A DNA stretch of 64,000 bases from Hymenobacter edaphi. GTDB lineage: Bacteria > Bacteroidota > Bacteroidia > Cytophagales > Hymenobacteraceae. Position numbers and translations under genes: made by a program. Shown one piece after another: positions 31,304 to 40,452 of the stretch (position 1 is the stretch's first letter; every line of letters begins with the position of its first letter). The DNA is taken from assembly GCF_003258365.1 (NCBI RefSeq), contig NZ_QHKM01000006.1:222072-286071 (forward strand), in the 5' to 3' direction. The notes beneath the pieces were generated by a model. It ran no database searches, was not told the DNA's origin, and saw only the letters and a list, made by a program, of their open reading frames with translations.

Positions 31304-32644
31304 TCAGCGCACCTGCACTTTCTGGTAGGTACTGCCGGCCGGGCCGGCCACCTCCACCACGTAGAGGCCGGCGCCCTGCCGGCTCAGGTCCAGCGCCAGC
31401 GGGGCGCCGCCGTTCCAGCGGTGTTGCTGCACCACGCGGCCCACCGCGTCGCGCACGCGCACCTGCGCGGCCGCCCCAAATGCCTGCGGGGCCTGCAGGG
31501 TGGTGCGGCCACCGGCGGCGGGGTTGGGCGCCACTTGCCAGCCGGCCCGGGTTGCCGTTTCGGCGCGGCTACCCAGGATGATGTTGCTGGCAATGTTGTA
31601 CACGCCGTTGCCGGCCAGGCGCGTTCCGGCCACCCGGAAGCTGCCCGACCACCCGATCGAGGCGCTGAGGAAGCGGGGAAACAGGTGATTGATGGTGCTT
31701 TCTATGGCCACCCAGGTCCGGCCCTGGTCGTTGGAGTAGGAGGAGCCCTGGTCCCCGTTGCCCAGGTCGCCGCCCGTCGATACGTACATGCCGCTACCGG
31801 GCAGGGCGGCCAGGCCGAGGCCGTGCAGCGGGCCGCTGTAGGGCACCTGCGCCCAGGTCTGGCCGCCGTCGCTGGTGCGAAACAGCGCGTGGGCCGTCGA
31901 GCCTTCGTTGAGCACCGAGAGTAGCCCGTGCTGAACGTCGCTGAACGCCAGGCCGGTGCCTTCTACGTTGACGGGCAGCGCGCTGACGGCCCAGGTCTGG
32001 CCGCGGTCGGCGGAACGGTACACCCGTCCTTCATCGGTCATAAACCAGATGCAGTTGGCGTAGGTAGTCGGCTGGCCCACTATGTTCTCGGTGGGCACTA
32101 TCGGGGGCAGGGCCACGGCGGCCCAGCTCTGGCCGCCATCGGCGGTGCGGTACAGCTCGATGCTGGTGCTGCCCGGCAACGGCTGTCCGGCCACCACGCC
32201 CTCGGTGGCGGAAAAGAAATGCACGAACGTCGCGTAGCTGGCCGGGTTGGTAAAAGTGGTGCCGCGGCCCTGCACCGTCCAGTTCTGGCCCCCGTTGGTG
32301 GTGCGGAAAATGCGGCTGCCGGTGCTGTCGGCCGGCACAGTGACTACCCACGCCAGGCTGGGGCTCACGGCGCTCAGGCCGGTGGCGTACTCCTTCTGGG
32401 AAGTGCGCACCGGCAGGTTGCTGATAGCCCAGGTCTGGCCGCCGTCGGTGGTGCGGGCCAGCTGCGGCGGCGCATACACGTCGAAGTTGTCGCTGACAAT
32501 CCACACGGTCCCGGCACTGACGGGCTGCACGTGCACGGCCAGGGAGGCCGGATCGGCAAAGCTGAGGGGCTGGTTTACCCATTGGGCCTGGGCGGTCAGG
32601 CTGGCGCCGCCCAGCCCGAGAAGAGCGAGTAAGAATGACTTCAT
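31304..32644 (-). CDS. Type IX-secreted BNR/Asp-box repeat protein, 446 aa
   Basis: The ATG at 32644 gives MKSFLLALLGLGGASLTAQA, a signal peptide. The body has at least six Asp-box repeats (RTTDGGQTW, RTTNGGQNW, RTADGGQSW, RSADRGQTW, RTSDGGQTW, SNDQGRTW), indicating a sortilin-like beta-propeller. The last ~75 residues are a type IX sorting domain (VAPNPAAGG ... GLYVVEVAG ... KVQV), so it should be exported and attached to the cell surface or released. Binding target unknown. Asp-boxes are structural and do not by themselves show sialidase activity. It is a monocistronic gene. Confidence 0.9.
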   Translation of the reverse strand: MKSFLLALLGLGGASLTAQAQWVNQPLSFADPASLAVHVQPVSAGTVWIVSDNFDVYAPPQLARTTDGGQTWAISNLPVRTSQKEYATGLSAVSPSLAWVVTVPADSTGSRIFRTTNGGQNWTVQGRGTTFTNPASYATFVHFFSATEGVVAGQPLPGSTSIELYRTADGGQSWAAVALPPIVPTENIVGQPTTYANCIWFMTDEGRVYRSADRGQTWAVSALPVNVEGTGLAFSDVQHGLLSVLNEGSTAHALFRTSDGGQTWAQVPYSGPLHGLGLAALPGSGMYVSTGGDLGNGDQGSSYSNDQGRTWVAIESTINHLFPRFLSASIGWSGSFRVAGTRLAGNGVYNIASNIILGSRAETATRAGWQVAPNPAAGGRTTLQAPQAFGAAAQVRVRDAVGRVVQQHRWNGGAPLALDLSRQGAGLYVVEVAGPAGSTYQKVQVR

Positions 32645-32824
32645 GAAGATGGAATAAGGTAAGCGCGGCATGACAGCCGCCGTTGTTTGGTCAGGGGCCA
32701 TTTCGCGAATAAAAGGTTGGCTCACGCGGTGGCTCAGCGCCGGTAAGCCATCGGCGTTTTTCGATGTTCCGGCTGATAGTGAATGACTTGTACAAGCGAG
32801 GCTGCTTGAAAAACAAGTTGGTGC

Positions 32825-34930
32825 TCAATCCACCCGATGCTCCCGCCGGATGCCCAGCTTCTTCATGCGGGCCTCCAGGGTCTTGGCGTTGATGTCGAGC
32901 AGCACGGCCGCGCCCTGGGGGCCGCTCACCCGGCCGCCGGTGTGCTGCAGGGCGTGCAGAATATGGTCGCGCTCCTGGTCGCGCAGGGTTTTGAGCGGGC
33001 CGCCGGTTGGTGCCGCCGCGGTGGTAGCCGGGGCTGGGGCGGCGGTGAAGCCCGCGAATTCCAGGAATGGGCCGCTGCTGGCAATGACGGCCCGCTCCAC
33101 CACGTGCTCCAGCTCCCGGATGTTGCCCGGCCAGGGGTAGCGCTGCAGGCCCTTCAGGTCGCGGCTGCGCAGGCCGCGCACGGGCTTGCCCAGCTTCTTG
33201 GTGAACCGCTCCAGGAAGTGGCGCACCAGGGGCTCGATGTCCTCGGGCCGCTCCCGCAGGGCCGGCAGGTGAATGGGAAATACGTCGAGGCGGTAGTAAA
33301 GGTCGGCGCGGAAGCGGCCGGCGGCTACTTCCTCCTCCAGCACCCGGTTGGTGGCCGCAATGACGCGCACGTCGGTGCGGATAACCCGCCGCCCGCCGAT
33401 GCGCTCAAACTCCTTTTCCTGCAGCACCCGCAGCAGCTTGGCCTGCAAATCCAGCGGCAGCTCCCCGATTTCGTCCAGGAAGATGGTGCCCCCGTCGGCC
33501 AGCTCAAACTTGCCGATGCGCCGGTCATGTGCCCCCGTAAACGCCCCCTTCTCGTGCCCGAACAGCTCCGACTCGATCAGCTGGGCCGGCAGGGCGGCGC
33601 AGTTGATTTTGATGAGGGCCCGCTCCTTGCGCGGGGAGAAGTTGTGCAGGGCCCGGGCCACCAGCTCCTTGCCGGTGCCCGTCTCGCCGGTGATGAGCAC
33701 GGTGGAATCGGTGGGGGCTACCTGCTCCACCCGCACGAACACCTGCTGCATCACCTGGCTGCCGCCCACGAAGTCGCCGAAGCGGGCCGCCGCCGTGGTG
33801 TTGATTTCGTCGATGAGGTAGGTCCGCTCCCGCTCCAGCTGGCTGCGCAGGGCCTCGATCTGCTCGAAGGCAAACACGTTCTGCATGGCCAGCCGGATCT
33901 GCGGCACCAGGCTCATAATCAGCTGCAAAGTGGCTTCGGAGTAGGCGTAAGGCTGGGCGCTGGCCAGGATCAGGGCCGTGGTGGGCTCGTCGCCGGCCGA
34001 GAGCGGGGCGTAGAGCACCGACTGCGTGCCGCGCTGCTCCCGCATGTAGCGCAGCAGGGCAAAGCGCTCCGTCAGCTCCTCGAAGGCCGCGCCCACGTAC
34101 ACGGCCGGGCTTTCGAACACGTGCGCCGAGTCGTGCATGCTGCGCAGGGCCTCGGGCATGTCCTCGAAGCGGTTTTCGTCGAGCAGGGCGAAGCTGCCGT
34201 CGGGCTCCTTGTTGAACTCCACGAAGGCCCGCACCGAGGAGCCGGGCGCCCGGGTGCGCACCCCGAAATAGTTGCAGGGCGCCACCCGGTTGATTTCGGT
34301 GGCAATGGTGCGAAACAGCTCCCCCCGCTCCTTGATGCTGAGCAGGGCGTTGTTGAGGGCCAGCTGCATGGTTTTTTCCTGCTCCCGGCGGGCTATGTCC
34401 TCGAACGCCAGGGTGTTGGTCACGGCCACGGCCACCAGGCTGCCGATTTTCTCCAGCAAATCCACGTCGGACTCCGAAAACTCCGGCCGGCGCCGCGCCA
34501 CCAACGACAGCAGCCCGATGCGGTGCCCGCCGGTGCGCAGCGGCACCACCACGAAGTAGCGCATGCCCTTGTCGCGCAGCAGGCAGATGGGCTGGTAGTC
34601 GGGGTACTGCCGGATCAGCTCGTCCAGCTCGTACTGCTGCAGGTGCTGCTGGCGGGCAAACTGCTCCACCGGCGTGCCGCTGATGCGGCTGGGGCCGGTT
34701 TTGTGGCTGCTGGGGGCGCCTTTTTCGGGCAGCAGCAGCTCGCCCAGGTAGTCGCGCAGAAACACGCGGCGGTACTGCTGCTCGGCGTCGAGGGTGAGGA
34801 TGGTAATGGCATCGAAGGGAAAAATCAGCCGCAGCTTTTCCGTGACGGTGCGAAACAGCGCCTCCTTGTTGCGGGTCGTCGCAATGGCGTCGTTGAGGTA
34901 GAGCAGCAGGGAGTCGTCCTGATCGGGCAT
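32825..34930 (-). CDS. GAF-GAF sigma-54 activator (enhancer-binding protein), 701 aa
   Basis: The protein activates sigma-54 RNA polymerase. Domains: GAF 1 (about 10-175), GAF 2 (about 195-350), AAA+ (about 385-620) with Walker A GETGTGKE (415-422), the sigma-54-contacting GAFTGA (462-467), Walker [10 protein letters not shown] (482-490) and [11 protein letters not shown] (597-607). A Fis-type helix-turn-helix follows at about 648-693. There is no receiver domain, so control is probably through ligand or redox sensing by the GAF domains. It is divergent from the efflux operon. Two 14-base direct repeats near its start and a sigma-54-like promoter before tolC suggest it controls that operon. 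Confidence 0.95.
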   Translation of the reverse strand: MPDQDDSLLLYLNDAIATTRNKEALFRTVTEKLRLIFPFDAITILTLDAEQQYRRVFLRDYLGELLLPEKGAPSSHKTGPSRISGTPVEQFARQQHLQQYELDELIRQYPDYQPICLLRDKGMRYFVVVPLRTGGHRIGLLSLVARRRPEFSESDVDLLEKIGSLVAVAVTNTLAFEDIARREQEKTMQLALNNALLSIKERGELFRTIATEINRVAPCNYFGVRTRAPGSSVRAFVEFNKEPDGSFALLDENRFEDMPEALRSMHDSAHVFESPAVYVGAAFEELTERFALLRYMREQRGTQSVLYAPLSAGDEPTTALILASAQPYAYSEATLQLIMSLVPQIRLAMQNVFAFEQIEALRSQLERERTYLIDEINTTAAARFGDFVGGSQVMQQVFVRVEQVAPTDSTVLITGETGTGKELVARALHNFSPRKERALIKINCAALPAQLIESELFGHEKGAFTGAHDRRIGKFELADGGTIFLDEIGELPLDLQAKLLRVLQEKEFERIGGRRVIRTDVRVIAATNRVLEEEVAAGRFRADLYYRLDVFPIHLPALRERPEDIEPLVRHFLERFTKKLGKPVRGLRSRDLKGLQRYPWPGNIRELEHVVERAVIASSGPFLEFAGFTAAPAPATTAAAPTGGPLKTLRDQERDHILHALQHTGGRVSGPQGAAVLLDINAKTLEARMKKLGIRREHRVD

Positions 34931-34941
34931 GCGCGGGTTTC

Positions 34942-34987
34942 CTGAAATATGAGGACTAATAAACGAGGAAATTCTGAAATATGAGGA
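34942..34987. promoter_or_regulatory. Paired 14-bp direct repeats, candidate activator sites
   Basis: CTGAAATATGAGGA occurs at 34942-34955 and again at 34974-34987, exactly 32 bases apart (three helical turns). They lie 111-156 bases upstream of the -24/-12-like element, a usual place for sigma-54 enhancer sites. Confidence 0.6.
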
Positions 34988-35097
34988 AAAAAGTTATGGT
35001 CGAGCTGTAGATTTTACGGCGGCTGATTAAAAAATAAACGCGGGTTTTAGGTCTTTAAAGCCGCTTTTTAAAGAAAATTTTAATCTGCGAAACCCCT

Positions 35098-35112
35098 TGG
35101 CACACCATTGGG
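35098..35112 (+). promoter_or_regulatory. Candidate sigma-54 (-24/-12) promoter of the efflux operon
   Basis: TGGCACA, four bases, TGGG. The GG at 35099-35100 and the G at 35111 have the correct 11-base offset, but the -12 base is G instead of C. It is 34 bases upstream of the tolC ATG. Confidence 0.5.
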
Positions 35113-35145
35113 TAATAGCGGCTCGACCTTCATCAGTCATCCGCT

Positions 35146-36480
35146 ATGTTTTTTCAACCCAAACTCGCCGCGCCGTTCCTGCTAACTCTCGGGTTGCTGA
35201 CGGCCGGCGCGGCCCAGGCCCAGGCGCCGCTGACCACCGCCACGGTGGGCGACTCGCTGACGCTGGAGGCTACCGTCCGCACAGTGCTGGATGCCAACCC
35301 CAGCATCAACGCCCTGCAGGAAGAGGTAAACCAGGCCCAGGCCCGCCTGGCCGAAACCCGCACGTATCTGCGCCCCGTCGTGAACGGCACCGGCACCTAC
35401 ACCCGCATCGACCCGGTGGTGAAGCTTCCCTTCAACGGCGAGGTGCTGCAGTTCGCGCCCAACAACAACTACGACCTGCACGTGGCCGCCCAGTACACGG
35501 TGCTCGATCTGGGCCGCACCAAGGCCAACATCGACCTCTCGCAGAGCCGCATCACCTCGGCCACCGACCAGATCAACGTGACCCGCCGCGACCTGGCCTT
35601 CGCGGCCGCGCAGAGTTACTACAGCATCCTGTTTGCCCGCGAAGCCATCCGGGTGCAGGACGCGCAGATTGCCTCCCTGCAGCAGCACCAGCGCGAGATG
35701 GAGAAGCGCGTGGAGGGCGGCGTGTCGACCAACTTCGACGTGACGACCACCAAGGTGCGCATCGCCCAGGCCCAGAACAGCAAGATTGACCTGCAGAATC
35801 AGCTGCGCAACCAGGAAGTGCAGCTGGCCCGCCTGCTGCACCGCTCCGAAAACGAGGTGACGCCGGTGCGCGGCCGCTTTGAGTACAACCCGCAGGCCGT
35901 GGACGTGCAGGCTGCCCTGGCCAAGGGCGCCGAAAGCCGCCCCGAGGTGAAGCTGGCCAAGGACGCCGAGCAGACGGCCATTGCTCAGCAGCGCGTGGTG
36001 GAAACCAACAACCGCCCTTCGCTGAACGTGCTGGGCCAGGCCGGCGCCAAAAACGGCTACATCCTGCCCAACATCGAGCGGATGCGCTTCAACACGGTGC
36101 TCGGGGCGCAGCTGAACGTGCCCATCTACGACGGCAACCGCAACAAAGTGCAGCGCGTGGGCGCCGAGTCGGCCGTGAAGGGCGCGCAGGCCCGCATCCA
36201 GGACACCCAGGAGCTGGTGCGCGCCGACGTGCTGCAGGCCGTCAACAACATGCAGTCCAGCGCCGCCCGCTACGACAACTCCGAGGTGCAAATCACCCAG
36301 GCCGCCGACGCGCTGACCCGCGCCAAGAGCCGCTACCGCTACGGCGTGGGCAACAACCTCGACGTGCTCGACGCCGAAACCCAGCTGGCCCAGGCCCGCC
36401 TGGCCCGCCTGCAGGCCATCTACAACTACACCCTCGGCCAGTACCAGCTCCGCCGCGCCACCGGGGAGCAGATTTGGTAG
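35146..36480 (+). CDS. TolC family outer-membrane efflux protein, 444 aa
   Basis: TolC-type proteins form the outer-membrane exit duct for efflux pumps. The signal peptide ends near AGAAQAQA. Two related halves carry the long helices typical of the family (LEEVNQAQARLAETRTYLRP-like near 65-85; VGAESAVKGAQARIQDTQELV, then SRYRYGVGNNLDVLDAETQLAQARLARLQAIYNY near 395-430). Length is normal. It is the first gene of a unit with uspA, an EmrA-type adaptor and an EmrB-type transporter, all on this strand. A sigma-54-like promoter lies 34 bases upstream. The stop codon is the first base triplet of an 8-nt repeat array. Confidence 0.94.
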   Translation: MFFQPKLAAPFLLTLGLLTAGAAQAQAPLTTATVGDSLTLEATVRTVLDANPSINALQEEVNQAQARLAETRTYLRPVVNGTGTYTRIDPVVKLPFNGEVLQFAPNNNYDLHVAAQYTVLDLGRTKANIDLSQSRITSATDQINVTRRDLAFAAAQSYYSILFAREAIRVQDAQIASLQQHQREMEKRVEGGVSTNFDVTTTKVRIAQAQNSKIDLQNQLRNQEVQLARLLHRSENEVTPVRGRFEYNPQAVDVQAALAKGAESRPEVKLAKDAEQTAIAQQRVVETNNRPSLNVLGQAGAKNGYILPNIERMRFNTVLGAQLNVPIYDGNRNKVQRVGAESAVKGAQARIQDTQELVRADVLQAVNNMQSSAARYDNSEVQITQAADALTRAKSRYRYGVGNNLDVLDAETQLAQARLARLQAIYNYTLGQYQLRRATGEQIW

Positions 36481-36622
36481 GGTAGGAGGGTATGGGGGTG
36501 TGAGGGTAGGAGTTGTTAGAGCCAGCCACTCAAAATGTGCAGCCGACTTCAGCCTCTGAACCGCCGGAAAACTACCAGCCTTTTCCCTCCTAAACTCTTA
36601 CCCTCATACCCTCCCACCCTTT
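36478..36622. repeat. Inverted pair of 8-nt-period arrays (tolC/uspA junction)
   Basis: The G arm starts at the tolC stop (36478-36515: GGGTAGGA GGGTATGG GGGTGTGA GGGTAGGA). The C arm (36581-36622: ...CTTACCCTCATACCCTCCCACCC) ends four bases before the uspA ATG. The arms are imperfect inverses. Confidence 0.75.
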
Positions 36623-36626
36623 ACTC

Positions 36627-37058
36627 ATGCACCTCTCCAAGATTCTCTGTCCGCTGGACTTCTCGGTTGCTTCGGGGCCGCTGCTGGCGTATGCCACGGC
36701 GCTGGCCGGGGCTACCGGGGCCGAGCTGTGCCTGCTGCACGTGCAGGAGCTGCAGCCGGCGCTGAGCGAGGCGGAGGTATCGGACGGGGCGGTGGAACTG
36801 GCTCGTTATCAGCTGCTGGCCGAACAAGCCGGCGCGGCCCGCGTAACCACCCGACTCCGCAGCGGCGAAGCGTCCTGCGAAATCGTGCGGGAGGCGCAGG
36901 AGGCCGCTACCGACCTGATTGTCATCGGTTCGCACGGCCAGACGGGCCTCACGCGCTTCCTGATGGGCAACACCGCCGAGCACGTGGTGCGCACCGCCCC
37001 CTGCGCCACCCTGCTCGTCAAACCCCAGGCCGACGCCAAGTACCGGCAATCGGCCTAG
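36627..37058 (+). CDS. Universal stress protein, 143 aa
   Basis: A one-domain UspA protein: MHLSKILCPLDFSVASGPLLAYA, then VIGSHGQTGLTRFLMGNTAEHVVRTAPCATLLV with the ATP-binding GxxG-x9-G(S/T/N) pattern (GSHGQTGLTRFLMGNTAEHV). It is cytoplasmic. Such proteins bind nucleotides and help survive stress, with no single reaction assigned. Its place inside an efflux operon, between tolC and emrA and separated from both by 8-nt arrays, suggests joint expression under envelope or drug stress. Normal length. Confidence 0.93.
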   Translation: MHLSKILCPLDFSVASGPLLAYATALAGATGAELCLLHVQELQPALSEAEVSDGAVELARYQLLAEQAGAARVTTRLRSGEASCEIVREAQEAATDLIVIGSHGQTGLTRFLMGNTAEHVVRTAPCATLLVKPQADAKYRQSA

Positions 37059-37199
37059 CGGTGAGATGGTGAAGTGGTGAAATGGTGAGTGCCGTTCTGG
37101 CTGCGCGGTGTGCGCCTTCCGACCGTCAAACTCACCAGTTCACCACCTCACCAGTTCACCACTCCCAAACTCACCATTTCACAAACTCACCATATCACA
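37059..37199. repeat. Inverted pair of 8-nt-period arrays (uspA/emrA junction)
   Basis: The G arm 37059-37090 (GTGAGATG GTGAAGTG GTGAAATG GTGAGTGC) begins at the uspA stop. The C arm 37129-37199 has nine octamers of the AACTCACC / AGTTCACC type and ends one base before the ATG at 37201. Confidence 0.75.
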
Positions 37200-37200
37200 G

Positions 37201-38316
37201 ATGGCAACGCAAGAACCGGTGGTAGAACGCCAAATTTCGCAGCCTGGCGGCCCGGCCCAGCCCGCCGTTGAACCCGCTTACGAGGAGCCCGCGGGCCGCT
37301 CGAAGCGGCCGATTATCATGGTTATCCTGGCCCTGGTGCTGCTCGTGGGCGGCTACTTCGGCTATCAGCGCTACCAGTTCGGCCAGACCCACGAAGAAAC
37401 CGATGACGCCCAGGTGGAGGGCGACGTGTACCCGGTACTGCCCCGCGTGGGCGGGCCGGTGCTCGAAGTGAAAGTCGAAGACAACATGCCGGTGAAGAAG
37501 GGCGACGTGCTCGTCGTGCTCGACCCGGCCGACTACCAGCAGCGCGTGAATGCCGCCCAGGCCGCCCTGGCCGCCGCGCAAGCCAACGTGGTGGCCGCCC
37601 GCGCCGCCGTGGGTACGGCTTCGGCCAACGTGCGTACTGCCCAGGCCAGCATCGGCGTGAGCGACGCCAACCGCTCCCGCCTGGAGAAAGACCTGAAGCG
37701 CAGCGAGTTTCTGCGCAAGGAGGACATCATCCCGCAGAGCGAGTACGACGCGGTGCAGGCCAACCTGAAGTCGACCACGGCCCAGCGCGCCACGGCCCAG
37801 GAGCAGGTATCGGTGGCCCGCCAGCAGGTGGCGGCGGCCCAGCAGCAGGTAGCCGTGGCCGAGGCCGTGGTGAAGCAGCGCCAAGCCGACCTCGACAATG
37901 CCCAATTGCAGCTGAGCTATACCACCATCAAGGCCCCGGCCAACGGCACGGTGAGCCGCAAGGGCGTGCAGCCCGGCCAGGTAGTGGGCCCCGGCCAGCA
38001 GCTGTTCGGCATCGTGGCCAGTGAGCAGACCTGGGTTATTGCCAACTTCAAGGAAACCCAGCTGGAGGACATGAAAGTGGGCCAGCCGGTGAAACTGGAA
38101 GTCGACGCCTACCCGCACGAGGAGTTTTCGGGCCACATCGAGTCCCTCTCCGCCGCTACCGGGGCCCGCTTCGCCCTGCTGCCCCCCGACAACGCCTCGG
38201 GCAACTTCGTGAAAGTAACCCAGCGCGTGCCGGTGAAAATCGTGCTCGACAAAACCGACCCCGAGCACCCGCTGCGCGCCGGCATGAGCGTCACCGCTAC
38301 GGTAGCGGTGAAGTAG
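37201..38316 (+). CDS. HlyD/EmrA family periplasmic adaptor, 371 aa
   Basis: Membrane-fusion protein linking the inner-membrane pump to TolC. After a 35-residue cytoplasmic tail is one membrane helix (about 36-54). Then come a barrel-sandwich half (ETDDAQVEGDVYPVLPRVGGPVLEVKV, typical EmrA), a long coiled coil (about 115-230, with Ala/Gln-rich heptads such as VSVARQQVAAAQQQVAVAEA), and the second half (LSYTTIKAPANGTVSRKGVQPGQVV). The ATG at 37201 is used because the upstream open frame is translated repeat. It is followed by its transporter gene, but with a reverse-strand gene between them. Confidence 0.94.
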   Translation: MATQEPVVERQISQPGGPAQPAVEPAYEEPAGRSKRPIIMVILALVLLVGGYFGYQRYQFGQTHEETDDAQVEGDVYPVLPRVGGPVLEVKVEDNMPVKKGDVLVVLDPADYQQRVNAAQAALAAAQANVVAARAAVGTASANVRTAQASIGVSDANRSRLEKDLKRSEFLRKEDIIPQSEYDAVQANLKSTTAQRATAQEQVSVARQQVAAAQQQVAVAEAVVKQRQADLDNAQLQLSYTTIKAPANGTVSRKGVQPGQVVGPGQQLFGIVASEQTWVIANFKETQLEDMKVGQPVKLEVDAYPHEEFSGHIESLSAATGARFALLPPDNASGNFVKVTQRVPVKIVLDKTDPEHPLRAGMSVTATVAVK

Positions 38317-38873
38317 GGTAAGAGGGTAGGAGGGTATGGGGGTAGGAGTCGTGTGCTATGGTGTGCCAGATTCTCGCTGCAATGTCTTTCTACCTCAATT
38401 GCCCGTGTTGCTTGCCCTTCTCACTTTGTCGCGGGCTGTTTTTTCGGCTTTGCCAAGAACGGACATGATGGCCTTGGCTTCGGTTAAAAGGTCATCAATC
38501 CTGCCCGCGGGCAAATGGCCGCCTTCACTCAGCAACTCCAGCCACAGCACCGTCTCATCGGCTTCTTCCAGAGCAATGTGCAGCTTGGCGTTGAACTCCC
38601 GCTCGGAGCGTGCCCGGCAGGCGGCCCGGTAATTGGCGGCTATTGAAGTGCCTGCCCGAACCAGCTGTAAGCCGGCGGCCCGGCACGAAGGGGCACTCGG
38701 CAGCCGGTCAACCAGCTTCATGATGCGCAGGGCAAACGCCTTGGTGCGTTGCCGAAACTCTTCGGCGAAATCAAAATTGGACACACTGTTTGGCATGGGA
38801 ACGGGATGCTTCACTTGGATAACCCAAAGAAAGCAACTCCTACCCCCATACCCTCCCACCCTCTTACCCTAAC
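38314..38873. repeat. Inverted 8-nt-period arrays flanking a reverse gene (emrA/emrB junction)
   Basis: The G arm 38314-38349 (from the emrA stop: GGGTAAGA GGGTAGGA GGGTATGG GGGTAGGA) and the C arm 38834-38873 (ending five bases before the emrB GTG) are nearly exact inverses. They are separated by 484 bases that hold the four-helix-bundle gene. The outer 5' extension of that gene's frame lies in the C arm. Confidence 0.8.
38395..38796 (-). CDS. Four-helix-bundle protein (S23/TIGR02436 type), 133 aa
   Basis: The start MPNSVSNFDFAEEFRQRTKAFALRIMKLVDRLP and the core LVRAGTSIAANYRAACRARSEREFNAKLHIALEEADETVLWLELL fit the family first found in 23S rRNA intervening sequences. These small helical bundles have no established reaction. 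An upstream in-frame ATG (38859) lies inside the repeat arm and was rejected. It is on the opposite strand to the efflux operon, between emrA and emrB, and bounded by the two inverted repeat arms, which suggests insertion between the arms. Confidence 0.88.
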   Translation of the reverse strand: MPNSVSNFDFAEEFRQRTKAFALRIMKLVDRLPSAPSCRAAGLQLVRAGTSIAANYRAACRARSEREFNAKLHIALEEADETVLWLELLSEGGHLPAGRIDDLLTEAKAIMSVLGKAEKTARDKVRRASNTGN

Positions 38874-38878
38874 CAAGA

Positions 38879-40450
38879 GTGGAAACCGGATTTACCAAGT
38901 GGATCATCGTCATTACGGTGGTGATGTGCTGCTTGCTGGAGCTCATTGATACCAGCATCGTGAACGTGGCCCTGCCCAAGATGATGGGCACTTTGTCGGC
39001 CACGCAGCAGGAAGTCAGCTGGGTTATTGCGTCCTACGCCATTGCCAACGTTATCGTGATTCCGATGACGGGCTTTCTGGCCGAGCAGTTCGGCCGTAAG
39101 AACTACTACCTGTTCTCGGTGATTCTGTTCACGCTGGCCTCCATGGCCTGCGGGCAGAGCACCAACATCTGGGAGCTGGTGTTCTTCCGCTTCGTGCAGG
39201 GCGTGGGCGGCGGGGCCCTCATGGCCACCTCCCAGGCCATCCTCATCGACACCTTTCCGCCCGAGCAGCTGCCGCTGGGCCAGGCTTTGTTTGGCATGGG
39301 CGTCATCATCGGCCCCACCATCGGCCCCACGCTCGGCGGCTACATTGTCGACAACGCCAGCTGGCCCTGGATTTTCTACGTCAACGTGCCGGTGGGCATC
39401 CTGGCCACCATTTGCACGGCCGCGTTTATCCGCGACCCGGAGCGCATCAAAAACGCCGTCCGACGGCCCATCGGTCAGATCGACTGGCTGGGCATCGGCC
39501 TGCTGATTATGGGCGTGGGCTCGTTGCAGTACGTGCTGGAGCAGGGCGAGTCGGAAGACTGGTTTGAAAGCCCGCTGATCCTGGTCTTCACGCTGCTGAC
39601 GGTTATCGGCATGGTGGGCTTCGTGTGGCGGGAGCTGACGGCCAAGCAGCCGGTGGTGGACCTGCGGGTGCTCGGCAAAAGCCGCAACCTCTCGGTGGGC
39701 GCCTTCCTCTCGTTTATCCTCGGCTTCGGGCTGTTCGCCTCGGTGTTCGTCTTCCCGATTTTCTGCCAGCGCATCCTGGGCTTCACCGCGGCCCAAACCG
39801 GCTATCTGCTGTTGCCCGGCGCCCTGCTCACCGGCTTCATGATGCCCATCGTGGGCAAGATGATTCAGGGCGGGGTGTCGCAGAAGGTGATGCTGCCGGT
39901 GGGCTTCGTGGTGTTCTTCGTCTTCTCGTACTGGATGAGCACCCAGATTTCGCCCACGGCCGGCGAGAGTGACTTTTTCTGGCCGCTGATGCTGCGCGGC
40001 TTCGGGCTGGCGCTGCTCTTCCTGCCCATCACCACCATGTCGTTGGCGGGCCTGAGCGGCAAGGATGCGGGTCAGGCCGCTGGCCTCACCGGCATGATTC
40101 GCCAGCTCGGCGGTTCGTTCGGGGTGGCCTTGGTCGGCACCTACATCGAGCGGAGCATGGCCCAGAACCGCATCGGCCAGGTGTCGCACATTTCCCTCTA
40201 CGACCCCGAAACCCAGCAGCGGGTGCAGGGCCTGGTGGCCAGCTTTATGGCCAAGGGTGCCGACGTGGTGCAGGCCCAGCGCCAGGCCTACGCCGCCCTC
40301 GAAGGCATGGTGATGAAGCAGACGGCCCTGGTCACCTACGCCCAGACCTTCCTGATGATCGGCTCGTTCTTCCTGCTCTGCATCCCGCTCATCCTGCTCA
40401 TCAAGCGCCCCAAGCCCGGCGTGAAAGTCGACCTGAACGCGGCGCACTAA
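38879..40450 (+). CDS. EmrB/QacA-type MFS drug transporter, 523 aa
   Basis: DHA2-family proton/drug antiporter with about 14 membrane helices. Marks: ELIDTSIVNVALPKMMGTL (motif D1 in helix 1), GFLAEQFGRKNYYLFSVILF (motif A-like), GVIIGPTIGPTLGGYI (motif C) and NYRPxF-like VNVPVGI. The start is a GTG at 38879, six bases after the C-rich repeat arm. It should pump substrates through the EmrA adaptor and the TolC duct encoded upstream. Substrates are not predictable. It ends at a terminator placed inside the next inverted array. Confidence 0.95.
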   Translation: METGFTKWIIVITVVMCCLLELIDTSIVNVALPKMMGTLSATQQEVSWVIASYAIANVIVIPMTGFLAEQFGRKNYYLFSVILFTLASMACGQSTNIWELVFFRFVQGVGGGALMATSQAILIDTFPPEQLPLGQALFGMGVIIGPTIGPTLGGYIVDNASWPWIFYVNVPVGILATICTAAFIRDPERIKNAVRRPIGQIDWLGIGLLIMGVGSLQYVLEQGESEDWFESPLILVFTLLTVIGMVGFVWRELTAKQPVVDLRVLGKSRNLSVGAFLSFILGFGLFASVFVFPIFCQRILGFTAAQTGYLLLPGALLTGFMMPIVGKMIQGGVSQKVMLPVGFVVFFVFSYWMSTQISPTAGESDFFWPLMLRGFGLALLFLPITTMSLAGLSGKDAGQAAGLTGMIRQLGGSFGVALVGTYIERSMAQNRIGQVSHISLYDPETQQRVQGLVASFMAKGADVVQAQRQAYAALEGMVMKQTALVTYAQTFLMIGSFFLLCIPLILLIKRPKPGVKVDLNAAH

Positions 40451-40452
40451 GC

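Noticed and set aside
37059..37199. CRISPR-like array
   Set aside because: The unit is only 8 bases, there are no spacers of constant length and no cas genes are in the window.
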